NCBI GenBank assembly: GCA_905207625.1 | Contig: CAJLLT010000015.1 | Location: forward strand, 1 to 54,298 | Reading direction: 5' to 3' | DNA: 54,298 nt | From: an uncultured Eubacteriales bacterium | GTDB lineage: Bacteria; Bacillota; Clostridia; Oscillospirales; UBA644 | Shown here: positions 8,036 through 16,856 of the stretch, in pieces | Layout: each line of letters opens with the position of its first letter | Numbering within the stretch: position 1 is the first letter of the stretch | The notes under the pieces: model-generated | What the model saw: the letters and a program-made list of their open reading frames with translations, nothing else | Databases searched by the model: none | Told to the model about the DNA's origin: nothing | Made by a program: the position numbers and the translations under genes

Positions 8036-9700
8036 TCACGCAGTCTCGATATTGGCGGCATCATGCAGATTGAGCATATCCACAGCCATTTCACGAAGCT
8101 TGAATTTCTGTATCTTCATACTTGTAGTCATGGGGAATGCGTCCACAAACGCCACATACCTGGGCACCTTGTGCCGCGCCATGTGACTCTTTACAAAGTC
8201 CTTGACATCCTGTTCAGTCAGGCTCTCCCCTTCCTTAAGGATAATGAAAGCCATTATTTCCTCCCCGTACTGTTTGTCCGGGACACCTACGACCTGCACA
8301 TCGCTGACAGCGGGATGGGTGTAAATGAATTCTTCTATTTCCTTGGGATATATATTCTCTCCGCCCCGGATTATCATATCCTTGATACGTCCGGTTATCT
8401 TATAGTAACCATCCTCATCCATGGAAGCCAGGTCTCCGGAATGGAGCCATCCCTCGGAATCTATGGCATTTCTTGTGGCTTCGGGCATCTTGTAGTAGCC
8501 CTTCATTATATTATAGCCACGGGCGCAGAACTCGCCGGAAACATTAGGCGGGCATTCCTTTCCCGTCTCAGGATCAACTATCTTTGCCTCAACAAAAGGC
8601 ATCGCCTTGCCGACAGACGCGACCCTGTGTTCAAGGCTGTCATCGGTGGTGGTCATGGTGCAGACGGGAGACGCTTCGGTCTGACCGTAGGAAATGGTTA
8701 TCTCTTTCATCCCCATTTTGTCTATGACGTCCTGCATGACCTTTGTCGGGCAGGGAGATCCGGCCATTATACCGGTTCTCAGACGGGGGAAGGTGTAATC
8801 GGCAAAAGAAGGATGCTCAAGCATCGCAATATACATTGTGGGAACGCCGTGAACGGCTGTGCATTCCTCATTCTGCAACGCATCCATAACGTCCGTGGGA
8901 CGGTAGTACGGCAGGGGCACCATGCTCGCGCCGTGGGTAAGACACGCCATGACCGCAAGTACCAGTCCAAAGCAGTGGAAGAAAGGTACGGGGATACAAA
9001 GCTTGTCATCCTTGGAAAACTTCATGCAGTCGCCTATAAAACGGCCGTTATTGATTATATTCTTGTGGGTAAGCATGACCCCCTTCGGGAAGCCTGTGGT
9101 TCCGGAAGTGTACTGCATGTTTATAACGTCGTCGCAGCTGAGGTCTTTTCTTGCCGCGTCGTATTCTTCGTCCGTCACATTCCTGCCCATATCCTCTATA
9201 TCGGACCAGTTTACTATGCCGGGATATTTTTCCTGACCGACATAGACTACTGTTTTGAGGAAGGGAAGATTCTTGCATTCAAGTTTTCCCGGTTCGGAGT
9301 CCTTAAGAGTGGGACAAAGTTCATTTATTATGTTCATGTAATTGCTGTCTTTGAATCCGTTTATGGCAACAAGCATTTTTGTATCGGACTGTTTGAGCAG
9401 ATATTCAAGTTCGAATATCTTGTAATTGGTGTTTACCGTTACCAGTACTGCACCTATCTTTGCCGATGCCGCCATGGTAAGCAGCCATTCCGGAACATTT
9501 GTCGCCCAGATAGCGACCTTGTCCCCTTTTTCTATGCCGAGGGACATAAATCCCTTTGCTATTCTGTCCGCTTCGGCGTTAAACTCCGCATAGGTTCTTT
9601 CGTAGGGTAAAACAGTATACTTGACGGCGGGATGATCGGGTATCTTCTCCGCCAGACCGTCCAGCATCTGCCCCACGGTCACTGACCATAATTCTGCCAT
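8036..9700 (-). CDS. AMP-binding acyl-CoA synthetase
   Basis: Adenylate-forming acyl-CoA ligase of 554 residues, cytosolic. The P-loop-like A3 motif is YTSGTTGFPKGVMLTHKN, the A5 motif ISYGQTEASP, and the A7/A8 block GDLASMDEDGYYKITGRIKDMI is followed by GGENIYPKEIEEF. The C-terminal A10 lysine falls in TTSMKIQKFKLRE. Overall it resembles FadD/YngI-type medium- to long-chain ligases; chain length is not readable. GAGGAGA lies 8 nt from the start. The upstream region contains paired palindromes (9757-9792) that may be an operator. It precedes the TIM-barrel gene in an operon. Confidence 0.9.
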   Translation of the reverse strand: MAELWSVTVGQMLDGLAEKIPDHPAVKYTVLPYERTYAEFNAEADRIAKGFMSLGIEKGDKVAIWATNVPEWLLTMAASAKIGAVLVTVNTNYKIFELEYLLKQSDTKMLVAINGFKDSNYMNIINELCPTLKDSEPGKLECKNLPFLKTVVYVGQEKYPGIVNWSDIEDMGRNVTDEEYDAARKDLSCDDVINMQYTSGTTGFPKGVMLTHKNIINNGRFIGDCMKFSKDDKLCIPVPFFHCFGLVLAVMACLTHGASMVPLPYYRPTDVMDALQNEECTAVHGVPTMYIAMLEHPSFADYTFPRLRTGIMAGSPCPTKVMQDVIDKMGMKEITISYGQTEASPVCTMTTTDDSLEHRVASVGKAMPFVEAKIVDPETGKECPPNVSGEFCARGYNIMKGYYKMPEATRNAIDSEGWLHSGDLASMDEDGYYKITGRIKDMIIRGGENIYPKEIEEFIYTHPAVSDVQVVGVPDKQYGEEIMAFIILKEGESLTEQDVKDFVKSHMARHKVPRYVAFVDAFPMTTSMKIQKFKLREMAVDMLNLHDAANIETA

Positions 9701-9756
9701 TGAAAAAATCTCCTCAAATCTCTTTTTCTGTTTATTGGGGTAAGTATAACATAAAA

Positions 9757-9792
9757 ATGTTACATTTAAAGAGAGTATATGTTACATTTTTA
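9757..9792. promoter_or_regulatory. Tandem palindromic operator candidate upstream of acyl-CoA ligase
   Basis: ATGTTACATTTA (9757-9768) and ATGTTACATTTTTA (9779-9792) are direct repeats 22 bp apart, two helical turns. Each contains ATGTTACAT, a perfect 9-bp palindrome. They flank or overlap a weak minus-strand promoter (TTTAAA, 16 bp, TATACT). A dimeric repressor is a reasonable guess; none is encoded next to it. Confidence 0.45.
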
Positions 9793-9807
9793 TGGCGTAA
9801 CGCTTTT

Positions 9808-10974
9808 TTAATCAACATCCTCCACCTTGTAAGCATCACTTGAATACAATTCCACAGCCGGAAATACGGACAAAGTCTTCAGGAGCTGGGAGTACTCTTT
9901 CTGAGCCCCGGTGTTTCCGTCACTTCGTTTCTCGGCACGGATAAGAAGATTCTTGGGCGTATCTATCGGAGAGCAGTACTCCACGCAGCTGACATCATAT
10001 CCGCAGGCTTCAAGCTTTGCGGCACGGATTCCGTCAGTCAGAACGTCATTCAGACGGGCGCGGAAAATACCGTACTTTATTATCGGGGCAATGTCATCCT
10101 TACGGTATTTGTCAAGCAATTCCTTGTGACAGCAAGGCACGCACACTATCTTTTCCGCTTTATGGCGTATAGCATAACCGAGAGCCATATCCGTAGCGGT
10201 ATCGCAGGCGTGAAGCGAGATCACGACATTCGGGTGGAAGGAACTCTCGTAACCTCGGAGGTCGGCGCAGATGAATTCCATGTTTTTGTACCCCAGTTCA
10301 TCCGCCATTTTCCGGCTCTCATCTATGACTTTCCGGGAGTAATCGATACCGACGAAGTTTGCCTTGACGTGCCGGACCTCCCACAAATAATAGTTGAGTA
10401 CGAAACTCAGATAGCTTTTTCCGCAGGCACAGTCAACGATCGTAATTCTGTCTCCGCAGTTTTCCAGCATCGGGGCAATAAGCTCAAGAAAACGTTCGGT
10501 CTGGTTATACTTTCTGATCTTATCGTTACGCAGTTTTCCGTCCTCGGTAAGATATCCCAGCGTCCGCATGAGCTTCGCCGCCTTACCCGGGTTTATAAGA
10601 TAATCCTTATCCCTGAGTTGGGTCGTGTTGACCTGAGTTTCTTCGGTTTCTCTTTTGGTAACCCTGATCCCGCCCTTTTCGTCAACAGAGTAATCGGTTG
10701 ACCTTCCCCTCTCGTTATATGACACCACCGCGCTGTCATAGCGCAGAATGTCTTCTGTCATAGCTTTTATCGCGGAGGAGATATCGGCAAAGATCCTGTT
10801 GCTGAGAAAGGTATAAACAAAGCTTTCTCCGGATAAGATTATCTTACCGTTGTAATTCTTTCCGCCGGAACGTAGAACCGCAGTCACGGACTGAAAATAA
10901 TCCGACGATTCATCATATCTGGAGGCAATACCTCCAAGAACAAGGTCAAGTTTTGCTTTTACGGAAGAGTTCAT
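9808..10974 (-). CDS. SAM-dependent methyltransferase, METTL25/GSTCD-like
   Basis: 388-residue protein with a C-terminal Rossmann methyltransferase domain: motif I is IVDCACGKSYLSFVLNYYL near residues 185-205, followed by NFVGIDYS, the ICADLRGY acidic segment, SLHACDTATDMAL and the cysteine-rich CVPCCHKEL. This pattern matches the Methyltransf_32 group (METTL25, GSTCD and bacterial relatives), for which the substrate, probably RNA or protein, is not established. The N-terminal half is alpha/beta and not recognised. AGGAAC precedes the ATG. Confidence 0.8.
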   Translation of the reverse strand: MNSSVKAKLDLVLGGIASRYDESSDYFQSVTAVLRSGGKNYNGKIILSGESFVYTFLSNRIFADISSAIKAMTEDILRYDSAVVSYNERGRSTDYSVDEKGGIRVTKRETEETQVNTTQLRDKDYLINPGKAAKLMRTLGYLTEDGKLRNDKIRKYNQTERFLELIAPMLENCGDRITIVDCACGKSYLSFVLNYYLWEVRHVKANFVGIDYSRKVIDESRKMADELGYKNMEFICADLRGYESSFHPNVVISLHACDTATDMALGYAIRHKAEKIVCVPCCHKELLDKYRKDDIAPIIKYGIFRARLNDVLTDGIRAAKLEACGYDVSCVEYCSPIDTPKNLLIRAEKRSDGNTGAQKEYSQLLKTLSVFPAVELYSSDAYKVEDVD

Positions 10975-11023
10975 AATGTTCCTATTCCCTTTTTGAAATA
11001 AATATTAAAATTTGGAAAAGCCC

Positions 11024-11052
11024 TTGAAAAAAGCCGGGATATGTAGTATAAT
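11024..11052 (+). promoter_or_regulatory. Promoter of tRNA-Arg
   Basis: TTGAAA (11024-11029), 17 bp, TATAAT (11047-11052). The tRNA 5' end lies 14 nt further on. Confidence 0.85.
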
Positions 11053-11065
11053 AGCTATGGTATAT

Positions 11066-11141
<76 letters not shown>

Positions 11142-11142
<1 letters not shown>

Positions 11143-11179
11143 AGCCTCAAGGACGAAAGTCATTGGGGCTTAAATTTTA
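11142..11179 (+). terminator. Terminator after tRNA-Arg
   Basis: AAGCCTCAAGGAC pairs with GTCATTGGGGCTT around GAAA, followed by AAATTTT. The hairpin begins at the last base of the encoded CCA. Confidence 0.75.
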
Positions 11180-11289
11180 ACCGGCAACCCTCGGAAAAAT
11201 CCGCGCGGACAACCGGAAAACGGAGATGTCGAGTCTCCCGGCCCCGTCCGGATCGGAATCTGTTTTATATTTCGGATCAAGGTGAAAAA

Positions 11290-12600
11290 ATGTTTCAACT
11301 CAACCGGAAAAATGTTTTGATAATACTGGGGCTGCTGTTTGCGGCTTCGCTGTTGCTGTTCTGCGTTCTGAACCCGAGTCAGACGGGGACCTTTTTTTCC
11401 AGGATCTCCTCTGCCCTGTCCCCTATAGTAACAGGGCTTGCCATAGCTTTCGTTCTGAATATTCCGATGAAAAAGCTTGAAAACGTGGTTTTCGGCAAAC
11501 TTACCCGGAAAAACGGCAGGATATGGCGAAAACTGAAGCGCCCGGTCTGCCTTGCGCTGAGCGTTCTGTTCGTCCTGGGGATTCTTGCGATCGTTTTTTA
11601 CATGATAATACCGCAGGTAACGAATTCCGTCATGACCCTTGCGGAGAATCTGCCTCAGCAGGCGGAGGCTCTGCGCCAGACGGCAATAAACCTGCTTGAA
11701 AAATTTCACATTCCGACCGATCAGTTCAAAGATTCCGACATAGACTGGAACAAGATCAGTCAGACACTGATAAAGTTCATAACCGACAATTCCTTTACGG
11801 TCATAACCTCCACCGTGAACGTGGTTTCCTGGATAACAAACTTCGTCCTTTCCTTCACTTTTGCCATTTACCTTCTCGGAGGAAAAGAAAAGATCGGTTC
11901 ACAGACGTTAAGGCTGATAAAATCCGTCTTTCCGGAAAAGGTATATGTCCCGGTCCTGGGACTCGCGAGACTGACCTCCGATTCCTTCGAAAAATTTATC
12001 GGCGGTCAGTGCACCGAAGCCGTTGTGATCGGCGTACTCTGTTTCATCGGAATGTCGGTTTTCCATATGCCCTACGCTTTAATGATTTCATGCCTTATTG
12101 CCGTAACTGCGCTCATACCCATAGTCGGAGCCTTTGCGGGAACAGCGGTGGGAGCGTTTCTGATACTCCTCAGCGACCCGATGATGGCGGTTTGGTTCGT
12201 GGTATTCATAATTGTTCTGCAGCAGATAGAAAGCAATCTTATTTATCCCCGTGTGGTGGGTTCTTCGGTAGGTCTGCCCGGTATCTGGGTACTGGCATCA
12301 GTAACAGTGGGCGGAGGTCTGTTCGGAATAGCGGGAATGTTCATAAGCGTTCCGCTATGCGCAGTGCTGTACTGTCTGCTGAGAACCGCAGTCAACACCG
12401 TCACCGCAAAAACGGACTCCAGGCGCGCCGCAGCGGCTCAGTATGCCGCAGAGGCGGAAGCGGAAGCAGAAAGACTGAACCGCAACATGGAATCTTCTTC
12501 AGGATCATCCGATCCGTTCTCCGAACAACGGGAACGCCCCGGGGAGGGTTCAGAAAACTTCTCCGAAACGGAGCAGAACGAGCCGGAAGACAAAACCTGA
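11290..12600 (+). CDS. AI-2E family transporter (membrane permease)
   Basis: 436-residue polytopic membrane protein of the AI-2E exporter-like (PerM/YdbI/TqsA) family. Hydrophobic segments occupy about residues 8-27, 36-58, 88-110, the long stretch 170-195 and five more between 235 and 375. The family signature region FIGGQCTEAVVIGVLCF and the block AFAGTAVGAFL...QQIESNLIYPRVVGSSVGLPGIWVL are clear. Members export AI-2, indole or ions in different species, so the cargo is not assigned. The last 70 residues are a hydrophilic Ala/Glu then Ser/Glu-rich tail. AAGGTGA precedes the ATG. Confidence 0.9.
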   Translation: MFQLNRKNVLIILGLLFAASLLLFCVLNPSQTGTFFSRISSALSPIVTGLAIAFVLNIPMKKLENVVFGKLTRKNGRIWRKLKRPVCLALSVLFVLGILAIVFYMIIPQVTNSVMTLAENLPQQAEALRQTAINLLEKFHIPTDQFKDSDIDWNKISQTLIKFITDNSFTVITSTVNVVSWITNFVLSFTFAIYLLGGKEKIGSQTLRLIKSVFPEKVYVPVLGLARLTSDSFEKFIGGQCTEAVVIGVLCFIGMSVFHMPYALMISCLIAVTALIPIVGAFAGTAVGAFLILLSDPMMAVWFVVFIIVLQQIESNLIYPRVVGSSVGLPGIWVLASVTVGGGLFGIAGMFISVPLCAVLYCLLRTAVNTVTAKTDSRRAAAAQYAAEAEAEAERLNRNMESSSGSSDPFSEQRERPGEGSENFSETEQNEPEDKT

Positions 12601-12617
12601 CCATACCTTTTATTTGT

Positions 12618-12655
12618 ACCGCAACGGTGAGCACCCTCACCGTTGCGGTTCTTTT
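12618..12655 (+). terminator. Intrinsic terminator
   Basis: A perfect 14-bp stem, ACCGCAACGGTGAG (12618-12631) and CTCACCGTTGCGGT (12636-12649), with a 4-nt loop, then CTTTTT. It serves the AI-2E gene and separates it from the convergent topoisomerase gene. Confidence 0.92.
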
Positions 12656-14802
12656 TAATCTTTAAGAAATGCTCCTGCGGCGGGAACGGTCTTTGTCTGA
12701 TATTTTTCGGGCTTCTGCAAAAGCCCGTCCGTATAAGGAACGACCTTTACAACCTTGTTTTTTCCTTTCAGGGTCATAACACTGATTCCCTGCGTGGATC
12801 TGGTGGTTTTCAGACTTATCAGACCGCTGTCCACAAGCAGAGCCCTTCCGTTTGATGCCGTAACAAGGAAGCGGGTGTCGTCCGGTACCGCAAACATTGC
12901 CACAAGTTCCGACACATCGGAATAAGCCCCTATAAGTTTTTTCCGGTTCTGTTTAGTCTCATAAGCCGAAAGCTCCACCTTTGACGCCTTGCCGTTTTCA
13001 AAGAAGCATATAAGATATCCCCTGAAATCAGCGGTTGCAGTCATATAAACGGGTGCCTCTCCGGGATCCATCCCCATTTTCTGTGGTAAAAAGTCCCCGA
13101 GCAGTGATGCCTTGGTATCATCAAAGGCGTATACTTTTTCCTTATACACCTGATGCTTATCCGTAAACACCAGCAGTTCACTGCGGTTCGTTGCCTCCCG
13201 GACCACACGCATCTCGTCCCCCTCCTTGAGCTTGTGTTCACTGCTCATGCGCAGGGATTGAGCCGTTATTTTCTTGAAATAACCGTCACGGGTCATGAAC
13301 AGGGTGACATTGTAGTCATCCGGAAGTTCCTGTTCAGGTTCGCAGGAGGAAACCTCATCCTCATAAAGAAGCGTAGTCCTTCTGGGTGTTCCGTATTTTT
13401 TGGATATTGCCGTAAGCTGTGATATTATAAGTTTTTTGATCCGTGCGGGGCTTGCCAGCATATCCTCGGAATCGGCGATATCCTCTCTGAGTTTATCCAC
13501 TTCCTCCAATCGGTTGAGTATGTACTGGCGGTTCAGTTTCCGGAGCTTTATCTCCGCCACAAACTCCGCCTGTATCTCATCTATGCCAAAACCTATCATA
13601 AGATTCGGAACTACCTCGCTGTCGTCCTCCGTACCCCTGACAATGGCGATGGCCTTGTCAATATCAAGGAGTATCTGTTTCAGTCCCAGCAACAGATGAA
13701 GCTTGTCCCTCTTCTTTTTAATGTCAAAATAGAGTCCGCGCTTGATACAGTCGGTGCGGAAGGCGGTCCACTCGGCAAGTATCTGCCGAACACCTATGGT
13801 CATAGGTCTGCCGGCAATAAGGATATTGAAATTGCAGGCAAAACTGTCCTCAAGGGGAGTCAGACGGAACAGCCGCTGCATAAGTTTGTCCGGATCAACG
13901 CCCCGCTTTATATCTATGGCTATTTTCATGCCGTTGATGTCGGTTTCATCCCGGACGTTTGAAATTTCCTTCACCTTTCCGGTACGGACCAGGTCGACTA
14001 TTTTATCTATGATAGCCTCAACCGTGGTGCTGTAGGGTATTTCGGTAACTTCAATACAATTGCACTTCTTATCGAAATTATATCTGGAACGGATCTTGAA
14101 AGAGCCGACACCCGTGTCATAGATCTTCTGCATGACGGCGGCATCGTATATTATCTGTCCGCCGGTGGTGAAATCCGGGGCGGTGAGCGTCAGCAGCAGG
14201 TTATGATCCGGATCCTTTATCAGGGCTATGGCTGTGGCGCATATCTCGGAGAGATTGAAGGAAGCTATATTGCTCGCCATACCTACCGCAATACCGGTGT
14301 TCGCGCTCACGAGGATGTTCGGAAATGTGGTAGGAAGGAGAGTGGGTTCAAGCATTGTGGCGTCGTAGTTATCAACCATGTCTACCACATCTTTGTCAAT
14401 ATCCGAGAAAATTTCGGCACAGACAGGAGAAAGCTTTGCTTCGGTATACCTTGCGGCGGCATATGCCATATCTCTGGAGTAGTGCTTGCCGAAGTTTCCC
14501 TTTGAATCAACAAAGGGCAGGAGCAACGCATCATGTCCCTTGGAAAGCCTTACCATAGTCTCATATATGGCAGAGTCGCCGTGGGGATTGAGCTTCATTG
14601 TCTGCCCGACTATGTTTGCGCTCTTGGTTCTCGCCCCGTTGAGAAGTCCCATTTTGTACATCGTATACAGAAGCTTCCTGTGTGCGGGTTTGAATCCGTC
14701 TATTTCCGGAATGGCTCGGGAAACGATGACGCTCATGGCATAGGGCATATAGTTTTCTTCCAGCGTCCGTGTTATGGGCTGTTCGGTATAATTACCTTTC
14801 AT
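12655..14802 (-). CDS. parC: Type IIA topoisomerase subunit A (ParC/GyrA-like)
   Basis: 715-residue breakage-reunion subunit. The N-terminal RTLEENYMPYAMSVIVSRAIP block, the quinolone-region helix NPHGDSAIYETMVR and the catalytic tyrosine in AARYTEAKLSP are visible. The C-terminal part carries beta-pinwheel repeats (LFMTRDGYFKKI, LICFFENGKASKVE, LVTASNGRALLV) but no canonical QRRGGKG gyrase box, which points to a decatenating/relaxing enzyme over a supercoiling one. It follows the B subunit by 14 bp in an operon. AAAGGAGG precedes the ATG. Clostridia often carry such a second, divergent pair beside gyrAB; the exact function is inferred. Confidence 0.87.
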   Translation of the reverse strand: MKGNYTEQPITRTLEENYMPYAMSVIVSRAIPEIDGFKPAHRKLLYTMYKMGLLNGARTKSANIVGQTMKLNPHGDSAIYETMVRLSKGHDALLLPFVDSKGNFGKHYSRDMAYAAARYTEAKLSPVCAEIFSDIDKDVVDMVDNYDATMLEPTLLPTTFPNILVSANTGIAVGMASNIASFNLSEICATAIALIKDPDHNLLLTLTAPDFTTGGQIIYDAAVMQKIYDTGVGSFKIRSRYNFDKKCNCIEVTEIPYSTTVEAIIDKIVDLVRTGKVKEISNVRDETDINGMKIAIDIKRGVDPDKLMQRLFRLTPLEDSFACNFNILIAGRPMTIGVRQILAEWTAFRTDCIKRGLYFDIKKKRDKLHLLLGLKQILLDIDKAIAIVRGTEDDSEVVPNLMIGFGIDEIQAEFVAEIKLRKLNRQYILNRLEEVDKLREDIADSEDMLASPARIKKLIISQLTAISKKYGTPRRTTLLYEDEVSSCEPEQELPDDYNVTLFMTRDGYFKKITAQSLRMSSEHKLKEGDEMRVVREATNRSELLVFTDKHQVYKEKVYAFDDTKASLLGDFLPQKMGMDPGEAPVYMTATADFRGYLICFFENGKASKVELSAYETKQNRKKLIGAYSDVSELVAMFAVPDDTRFLVTASNGRALLVDSGLISLKTTRSTQGISVMTLKGKNKVVKVVPYTDGLLQKPEKYQTKTVPAAGAFLKD

Positions 14803-14816
14803 TCTTCCCGCCTCCT

Positions 14817-16793
14817 TTAACCTATATCCGCAAGTTCAAGGTACTTGGCACCGTTGCAGGCAATGAAATCCTTCCTGGCTGGAAGATCGTTTCCCAACAG
14901 CGTATTGAACATCATCGCCGTCAGTTCCGCATCCTCCGGGGTGACTTTGATAAGCTTCCGGGTTTCAGGGTCCATCGTGGTCAGTTTCATCATATCCGGA
15001 TCGTTTTCACCGAGACCCTTCGATCTCTGAACCGTATATTTCCCGGTCAGAGACTCGGTAATATCATTCTTCTCCCGGTCGGTATAAGCAAAATATGTTT
15101 TATCCTTACAGGTTATTTCGTACAGAGGAGACTCAGCTATGAAAACCTTACCCTCCCGTATGAGGGTGGGAGTAAGACGGTAAAGCATGGTCAGGATCAA
15201 CGTCCGGATCTGATAGCCGTCCACGTCCGCATCGGTGCATATTATTATCTTGTCAAAACGGAGATTTTCCAGATTGAATTCCGCAAGATTTTTTCCCTTT
15301 GAGGATATCTCCGCACCGCAGCCGAGAACTTTGATAAGGTCAGTTATTATGTCACTTTTGAAGATCTGATTATAGTCCGCTTTAAGACAGTTGAGGATCT
15401 TTCCCCTTACGGGCATTATTGCCTGAAATTCCGCCATACGGGCAAGTTTTACCGAACCCAGGGCCGAATCACCCTCAACGATGTATATCTCCCGCTGTGA
15501 AGAGTCCTTACTGCGGCAATCCACATATTTCTCCACACGGTTTGCCATATCAAGTTCCGTGGTGAGTTTCTTTTTCAGATTAAGTCTTGTCTTTTCGGCA
15601 TTTTCACGGCTTCGCTTGTTTATCAGGACCTGCTCCGCAATCTTATCCGCATCCGACTTGTTTTCAATGAAGTAGACCTCAAGGGAATGCTTGAGAAACT
15701 CAGTCATGCAGTCCTGAATAAACTTGTTTGTAATGGATTTCTTCGTCTGATTCTCGTAAGAGGTGCGGGTGGAGTAGGAGTTTGAAATGAGAGCCAGACA
15801 GTCCGCCACATCCTGAAACGTTATTTTCGATTCGTTTTTCAGATACTTGCCCGACTGCCGTATATAAGCGTCAATGGCATAGGTAAATCCGTTTCGTACC
15901 GCCTTGTCCGGAGAACCGCCGTGTTCAAGGTAACTTGAGTTGTGGTAATACTGAATGAACTGCCTGGTATTGGAAAAACAGAATACCACGTTCAGCTTTA
16001 CCTTATATTCGGGTTTATCCTCCCTGTCTCTGCCCTTGCGGTCGGCTGTGATGAAATAGGGCTCCGTCATTGCGTCGTTGCCCATGGTCTGCTTCATATA
16101 GTCCACGATTCCTTCGGGATAACAGAATTTCTGTTCCCTGAATCCGGTCTCCGTCTGCATTCTGAAAACAAACGTCAGACCGGCGTTGCACACCGCCTGC
16201 CGGGTGAGGGTCTCCGTGAAATACTCTTCGGGAATGTCGATATCGGTAAACACTTCCCGGTCGGGCCGCCATTTTATGGTCGTTCCCGACTTGTGTCTGC
16301 ATTCCACCTTATGAAGTTGCTCCGCGCCCTCGGCCACGGGATTTCCTTTACGGAAGGAAAGATTGTATTTGTATGTGCCGTTGTATATTTCTGCGTCCAT
16401 ATACTCCGATGCGTACTGGGTCGAGCAAAGGCCAAGACCGTTCAGTCCCAGGGAATACTCATAGCTGTCGTCACCGGCATCGTCATACTTGCCGCCGGCA
16501 TACATTTCACAGAAAAGCAGTTGCCAGTTATACGCCTTTTCGGAATCGTTCCAGTCTACGGGCATACCTCTGCCGAAGTCCGTTACCTCAATGGAATTAT
16601 CGAGGTAATACGTTACGATTATCTTATCGCCGTACCCTTCCTTGAACTCATCAATGGAGTTTGAAAGTATTTCAAATACGGAGTGACAGCATCCCTCCAG
16701 TCCCTCCGAACCGAAAATGACGGCGGGACGCTTACGGACCCTGTCCGCCCCCTTCAGAGAGACTATACTTGAGTCGTCATATTTTTTCTTCAA
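14817..16793 (-). CDS. parE: Type IIA topoisomerase subunit B (ParE/GyrB-like), divergent
   Basis: 658-residue ATPase subunit. The GHKL ATP site is seen as EILSNSIDEF and TDFGRGMPVDW, with a modified lid GLNGLGLCSTQYASE. The TOPRIM domain has IVEGDSALGSVKLAR, MPVRGKILN, IICTDADVDGYQIRTLIL and QRSKGLGENDPDMM. Several otherwise near-invariant positions differ: EGDSAGGSAKQGRDR becomes EGDSALGSVKLAR, and DADVDGAHIRTLLL becomes DADVDGYQIRTLIL. The start is TTG at 16793 with GGAGG 8 nt upstream. It is the first gene of the pair with the A subunit. Activity as a topoisomerase is expected because the metal-binding acidic residues remain. Confidence 0.86.
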   Translation of the reverse strand: MKKKYDDSSIVSLKGADRVRKRPAVIFGSEGLEGCCHSVFEILSNSIDEFKEGYGDKIIVTYYLDNSIEVTDFGRGMPVDWNDSEKAYNWQLLFCEMYAGGKYDDAGDDSYEYSLGLNGLGLCSTQYASEYMDAEIYNGTYKYNLSFRKGNPVAEGAEQLHKVECRHKSGTTIKWRPDREVFTDIDIPEEYFTETLTRQAVCNAGLTFVFRMQTETGFREQKFCYPEGIVDYMKQTMGNDAMTEPYFITADRKGRDREDKPEYKVKLNVVFCFSNTRQFIQYYHNSSYLEHGGSPDKAVRNGFTYAIDAYIRQSGKYLKNESKITFQDVADCLALISNSYSTRTSYENQTKKSITNKFIQDCMTEFLKHSLEVYFIENKSDADKIAEQVLINKRSRENAEKTRLNLKKKLTTELDMANRVEKYVDCRSKDSSQREIYIVEGDSALGSVKLARMAEFQAIMPVRGKILNCLKADYNQIFKSDIITDLIKVLGCGAEISSKGKNLAEFNLENLRFDKIIICTDADVDGYQIRTLILTMLYRLTPTLIREGKVFIAESPLYEITCKDKTYFAYTDREKNDITESLTGKYTVQRSKGLGENDPDMMKLTTMDPETRKLIKVTPEDAELTAMMFNTLLGNDLPARKDFIACNGAKYLELADIG

Positions 16794-16856
16794 AACTTCT
16801 TCCTCCGTATCTGAAATTTACACTATAGCCGGGTAAGAGGACTCCGGGCAATCATG

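Noticed and set aside
8063..9610. 515-residue open frame antisense to the acyl-CoA ligase
   Set aside because: It mirrors the codon structure of the ligase on the other strand, has no recognisable domain and no ribosome binding site.
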